From positions 620,001 through 684,000 of the forward strand of contig CAXXLO010000002.1 in NCBI GenBank assembly GCA_963664085.2: a DNA stretch of 64,000 nucleotides, given 5' to 3'. The notes below the pieces were generated by a model. It ran no database searches. It was not told the DNA's origin and worked only from the letters and a program-made list of their open reading frames with translations. This document shows positions 60,548-64,000 of this stretch, piece after piece. Source of the DNA: Bin5 sp022821545 (GTDB lineage Bacteria; Chloroflexota; Anaerolineae; Caldilineales; Caldilineaceae). Numbering within the stretch: the first letter of the stretch is position 1; every line of letters starts with the position of its first letter. Made by a program: the position numbers and the translations under genes.

Positions 60548-62539
60548 TCAGTTAGCGGGCCTCGCGCGCAGAGTATCTACACTGGTGGGCCCGCTTCCGT
60601 TCGGCTGCACTGGAAGATCTTCCTGACGGCGGAACTGGTTCATATAGAGTTCGTAGTAAAAGCCCCGCTGGGCCAGCAGTTCATCGTGAGTACCCCGTTC
60701 GATAATTTCTCCGTCATGCAATACCAACACCTGGTCGGCGCTGCGGATCGTACTGAGGCGGTGCGCGATCACGAAGCTGGTGCGTCCTTTGAGCAAATCG
60801 TTGAGCGCGGCCTGGATTCTCTGCTCGGTGCGGGTGTCGACGCTGCTGGTGGCCTCGTCCAGAATGAGGATTCGCGGGTCGGCCAGTGCGGCGCGGGCGA
60901 TGGCCAGCAGTTGCCGTTGCCCCTGGCTGAGGCCGGCGCCGCGTTCTCCGAGGACGGTATCATAACCGTCGGGCAGCCGCTTGATGAAGTCGTGCGCTTG
61001 GGCCAGCTTTGCGGCGGCGATGACCTCCTCGTCTGAAGCGTCCGACCGGCTGAAGCGGATATTGTCCATCACCGAACTGCTGAACAGGTAAGTATCCTGG
61101 AGGACGATGCCGATCTGCTCGCGCAGGCTGTGCAGCTGTACGTCGCGCACGTCGACGCCGTCAATGCGTACGGATCCTCCGGTTACATCCCAAAAGCGGG
61201 GAAGCAGATTGATAATGGTCGTTTTGCCGGCGCCGGTAGGTCCAACGATGGCCACAGTCTCACCGGGATGGGCGCTCAGATTGACTCCTTTGAGGACAGG
61301 TTCGCCGGCTACGTATTCCGCCTCGACGTTTTCGAGGGAAACGTTCCCTGCGATTGGGGGCATTGGCCGGGCGTGGACTTTCTCCTGCACTTCCGGAACC
61401 TCGTCCATCAGTTCAAAAATGCGCTCCACGCCGGCGATGGCGCTCTGGATATTGGTCCACATGACGCTGATCTGGGAGATGGGCATGTTAAAGCGCTGCG
61501 CAAAGCCCAGGAAGGTGACGATCAGGCCGAGAGAGATGGCCGAACCTGCCAGTGTCTGGCCGCGCAGCAGCAGTACGCCGCCGACGCCAACGACGACAGC
61601 GATGCCGAGGAATCCGAGCGCTTCCAACGTCGGCGCCAGGGCGGAGGTATAGGCTACGGCCTTGACGTTGGCGTCGCGGTTGACGGCATTGCTTTGCCGG
61701 AACTGCTCGATATTGGTCTCCTCGCGACTGAAGGCCTGGACCTCGCGCACCCCGGAGATGCCCTCTTCCAACTCTGCGTTGACGTCGCCGATGCTCTGGC
61801 GGGTGACGCGAAACGCCTTGCGCGCCTGGTTGCTGAACCACAGAGTCGTCAAGCCCATGAGGGGCACAACGCTCAGGCTGATGAGCGCGTAGGCCCAATT
61901 CATAACGACCATCTGCCAGACGATCCAGAGGATCAGCAACACGCTGCTCAGTACCTGCACCAGGGCAAAGCTGACGACCTGCTGGATCGTGTCTGAGTCG
62001 TTGGTGATGCGGCTCATCAGATCGCCGGTCTCGTTGCGACCGTAGAAGCCGAGCGAAAGGCGGTGGAGGTGGTTAAACAGGCGCACGCGCAGGCGGCGCA
62101 GAACATGGTGGCCGGTCCAACTCATGCTGAAGAACATTAAGCCGCCGGTGACCGACCCGACCAGATAGTAGGCGGTTATGACCAGAGTAATGTTGAGCAG
62201 ACCGCGCAGCAGGTCATTGCGGCTGGGGTCCCCCATGGCGACTTCCGGGGCATACCAGCAGTTGGCCTGGCTGTCCGTTTCCGCCTGCAGATCGGTCGCT
62301 GCCGGCAGTTGAAGCCCTGCGCCCTCTTCGCCGAAGGCCGCTGGGGCCAGAAAGCAGTCCACTGCCTGGCCGATCAGTACCGGGCCAATCACCTGGGTAT
62401 AGGCGTTGACCGCCATCAGTACGGCGGCGAGGGTCAGAGCCAGCCAGAAAGGACGAAAGTATCTGCTGAAACGGGAAAGGGTGGCGCCAACGCTCTTCGG
62501 CTTCAGCGTCTCCTGCCGTAACATGCGGTCACCGAACAT
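60548..62539 (-). CDS. ABC exporter half, catalytically complete (TM288/BmrD-like)
   Basis: 663 residues: six membrane helices (first at WLALTLAAVLMAVNAYTQVIG) then an ATPase domain from about residue 400. An extracytoplasmic loop of about 55 residues after helix 1 (AFGEEGAGLQLPAATDLQ) is unusual for exporters. ATPase motifs: Walker A GPTGAGKTTIIN, Q-loop IGIVLQDTYLF, signature LSQGQRQLLAIARA (Gln for Gly), Walker B ILILDEATSSVD with catalytic Glu, switch His in IAHRLSTI. Complementary to the next gene; the pair forms a heterodimer. Start ATG follows CAGGAG. Exports drugs, lipids or peptides. Confidence 0.93.
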   Translation of the reverse strand: MFGDRMLRQETLKPKSVGATLSRFSRYFRPFWLALTLAAVLMAVNAYTQVIGPVLIGQAVDCFLAPAAFGEEGAGLQLPAATDLQAETDSQANCWYAPEVAMGDPSRNDLLRGLLNITLVITAYYLVGSVTGGLMFFSMSWTGHHVLRRLRVRLFNHLHRLSLGFYGRNETGDLMSRITNDSDTIQQVVSFALVQVLSSVLLILWIVWQMVVMNWAYALISLSVVPLMGLTTLWFSNQARKAFRVTRQSIGDVNAELEEGISGVREVQAFSREETNIEQFRQSNAVNRDANVKAVAYTSALAPTLEALGFLGIAVVVGVGGVLLLRGQTLAGSAISLGLIVTFLGFAQRFNMPISQISVMWTNIQSAIAGVERIFELMDEVPEVQEKVHARPMPPIAGNVSLENVEAEYVAGEPVLKGVNLSAHPGETVAIVGPTGAGKTTIINLLPRFWDVTGGSVRIDGVDVRDVQLHSLREQIGIVLQDTYLFSSSVMDNIRFSRSDASDEEVIAAAKLAQAHDFIKRLPDGYDTVLGERGAGLSQGQRQLLAIARAALADPRILILDEATSSVDTRTEQRIQAALNDLLKGRTSFVIAHRLSTIRSADQVLVLHDGEIIERGTHDELLAQRGFYYELYMNQFRRQEDLPVQPNGSGPTSVDTLRARPAN

Positions 62540-62593
62540 CGGGCACGCTCCTGGGAGAAATAGTGCGTAACATGGTCTGTTGCTGCCTGCGCG

Positions 62594-64000
62594 CTACACT
62601 TCAGCGGCCAGCGGCGCCTCCGCCTCAACCGCCGCGTCTTCCACCAGCTGGCTATGGTAGATGTCAGTGTAGATCGCGCTGGTCCGCATCAATTCTTCGT
62701 GGTTGCCGCGATCGACGATGCGGCCTCGATCCAGGACGAGGATCTGATCGGCGTTGACGACGGTACTGATTCGCTGGGCAATAACAAAGCTGGTGCGTCC
62801 CACCATGAGCCGGTCCAGCGCATTCTGGATAAGCGCCTCGGTGGCGACGTCAACGCTGCTGGTGGAGTCGTCGAGGATGAGGATGCGCGGGTCGGTCAGG
62901 AGGGCGCGGGCGATGGCGACGCGCTGCTTCTGGCCGCCGGAAAGGGTTGTTCCCCGCTCGCCGACGGCGGTCTGATAGCCGTCGGGGAAGCTGACGATAA
63001 AGTCATGCGCGGCGGCGGCGGCGGCCGCCGCCGCGACCTCTGCGTCGGTGGCGTCGGGGCGGCCAAATGCGATATTGTCGCGAATCGTTCCGGTAAAGAG
63101 ATTGGTCTCCTGCAGCACGATGCCGATCTGACGCCTCATGCTGTCCAGCGTGACATCGCGCACGTCCCAGTCATCGATCAGGACCTGTCCTTCGCTCACG
63201 TCGTAGAAGCGGGGGATGAGGTTGATGATCGTCGTCTTGCCGCTGCCGGTTCCTCCCAAGAGGGCGACGGTCTCTCCGGGCTGTGCCTCGAAGGAGACGC
63301 TCTGGAGGACGGGATCGGTGCTGTTGAAATAGCGGAATGTTACATCGGTAAAACGAACGCGCCCCTGCACCTGCGACATGGGCTGCGCGCCGCGTTTGTC
63401 GGTGACCTCATTCTCGGCGTCGAGGATCTCGAAGATACGCTTGGCGCTGGCGCTGGCCTGGCTCATCTGGGCAACGATAAAGCCGAGTTGGCCGACCGGG
63501 AAGAAGACATAGATCAGATAGAGGCTGAACTTCTGCCACTCGCCCAGCGTGAGCGTATCGAAGAGGATCTGGCGGCCGCCCCAGTAGACGACGGCGGCCT
63601 GACCCAGGTTGGAAATCAGAAAGATGAAAGGGAAGAGGAAACTGAATATCTTCGAAACGCGAATGTGCTGATCCATGAGCCGCTGGGCCGCGTTGTCGAA
63701 CCGGTCCTGCTCCTCTCTTTCGCGCACAAAGGCCTTGACGACGCGGATACCGGCCAGGTTTTCCTGAAGGATCTCATTGAGCGTTGAAAGCCGGCGCTGG
63801 ATCTCGCCGAACAGTGACTGGGCGACGGAGCCGAAGACCATGAAGAGGATGAGCGCAACGGGCAGCACGGGAAGGATGATCAGGGTCAGAGACAGGTTGG
63901 TGAAGGCCAATACCGTCAGCGAACCGATGAGCAGGACGATCGATTGCACGGCCAGCAACATCCCCTGGCCGATAAACATTCTCAGCTTTTCGACGTCGTC
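62594..64000 (-). CDS. ABC exporter half with degenerate ATPase site (TM287/BmrC-like), 5' cut
   Basis: 468 residues visible; the frame is open to the window edge (DDVEKLRMFIGQGM), so the start is outside. Membrane helices precede an ATPase domain with Walker A GGTGSGKTTIIN, Q-loop IGIVLQETNLF and normal signature LSGGQKQRVAIARA. Walker B is ILILDDSTSSVD (Asp for catalytic Glu) and the switch His is Gln in VIAQRISTV. These are the changes seen in the degenerate half of heterodimeric exporters such as TM287/288. An eight-Ala run (VAAAAAAAAHDF) lies before the signature. The partner gene follows after 54 bp. Confidence 0.93.
   Translation of the reverse strand, partial: DDVEKLRMFIGQGMLLAVQSIVLLIGSLTVLAFTNLSLTLIILPVLPVALILFMVFGSVAQSLFGEIQRRLSTLNEILQENLAGIRVVKAFVREREEQDRFDNAAQRLMDQHIRVSKIFSFLFPFIFLISNLGQAAVVYWGGRQILFDTLTLGEWQKFSLYLIYVFFPVGQLGFIVAQMSQASASAKRIFEILDAENEVTDKRGAQPMSQVQGRVRFTDVTFRYFNSTDPVLQSVSFEAQPGETVALLGGTGSGKTTIINLIPRFYDVSEGQVLIDDWDVRDVTLDSMRRQIGIVLQETNLFTGTIRDNIAFGRPDATDAEVAAAAAAAAAHDFIVSFPDGYQTAVGERGTTLSGGQKQRVAIARALLTDPRILILDDSTSSVDVATEALIQNALDRLMVGRTSFVIAQRISTVVNADQILVLDRGRIVDRGNHEELMRTSAIYTDIYHSQLVEDAAVEAEAPLAAEV

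Noticed and set aside
62654..63787. 377-residue plus-strand frame opposite the exporter gene
   Set aside because: Shadow; the minus strand has all ABC ATPase motifs.

Overview
The window is high-GC bacterial DNA, apparently from a heterotroph rich in transporters. The protein style suggests a Chloroflexota (Caldilineae-like) genome: Ala/Pro-rich lipoproteins after a Tat or Sec lipobox, many binding-protein-dependent carbohydrate importers, Thr/Pro-rich linkers and a Uma2 protein. This placement is inference from protein style; no rRNA or other phylogenetic marker was tested. No tRNA, rRNA, CRISPR array or prophage was seen.

Layout. (1) 1-6621, plus strand: a cut-off mannonate dehydratase, a P-loop protein lacking the Walker A lysine, an amidohydrolase, then a CUT1 sugar importer (binding protein and two permeases). 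(2) 6659-21143, minus strand: a bifunctional class II aldolase/short-chain dehydrogenase, an amidase, a Kelch lipoprotein, a Gfo/Idh oxidoreductase, a TIM-barrel isomerase, a peptide-type ABC importer and two paralogous proteins of unknown function that resemble TIM-barrel glycosidases. (3) 21808-31758, plus strand: a small membrane protein, two more CUT1 importers, a sialidase-fold protein and the only import ATPase in the window. (4) 31882-42195: sugar-acid metabolism, with an IolE-like isomerase, a CE15-like esterase, a zinc alcohol dehydrogenase, a Uma2 protein, a HUMPS-family aldolase, a LarA-like protein, PdxA2, a DegT aminotransferase and a four-carbon-acid sugar kinase. (5) 42347-46543: a short unknown protein, a circularly permuted ATP-grasp protein and two tandem GCS2/YbdK-type ligases. 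(6) 46576-48461: an IS3-family element whose end truncates an AT-richer DUF5677 gene. (7) 48516-64000: housekeeping and envelope genes, namely dnaN, an ECF sigma factor with a small membrane partner, gyrA with a small HTH ORF just upstream, uvrB, a membrane-anchored GH3-like protein and an asymmetric heterodimeric ABC exporter.

How the parts may fit together. Mannonate dehydratase, the rhamnulose-phosphate-type aldolase, the glucuronoyl-esterase-like protein and the PdxA2/four-carbon kinase pair all point to uronic-acid, deoxy-sugar and sugar-acid breakdown fed by four importers. Two of the three sugar importers have no ATPase beside them and may share the one at 30676-31758. The peptide-type importer also lacks ATPases here.

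Most notable signals. All four binding-protein/permease junctions carry a perfect hairpin of 9 to 12 bp. The first of the two GCS2 ligases has lost a motif kept by the second, in a cluster with a circularly permuted ATP-grasp gene. The IS3 element supplies the stop codon of the gene it truncates and shows no target duplication. The two exporter halves have complementary degenerate motifs. A 40-bp perfect palindrome sits inside a nested inverted repeat before pdxA2, and short tandem repeats recur in intergenic DNA.
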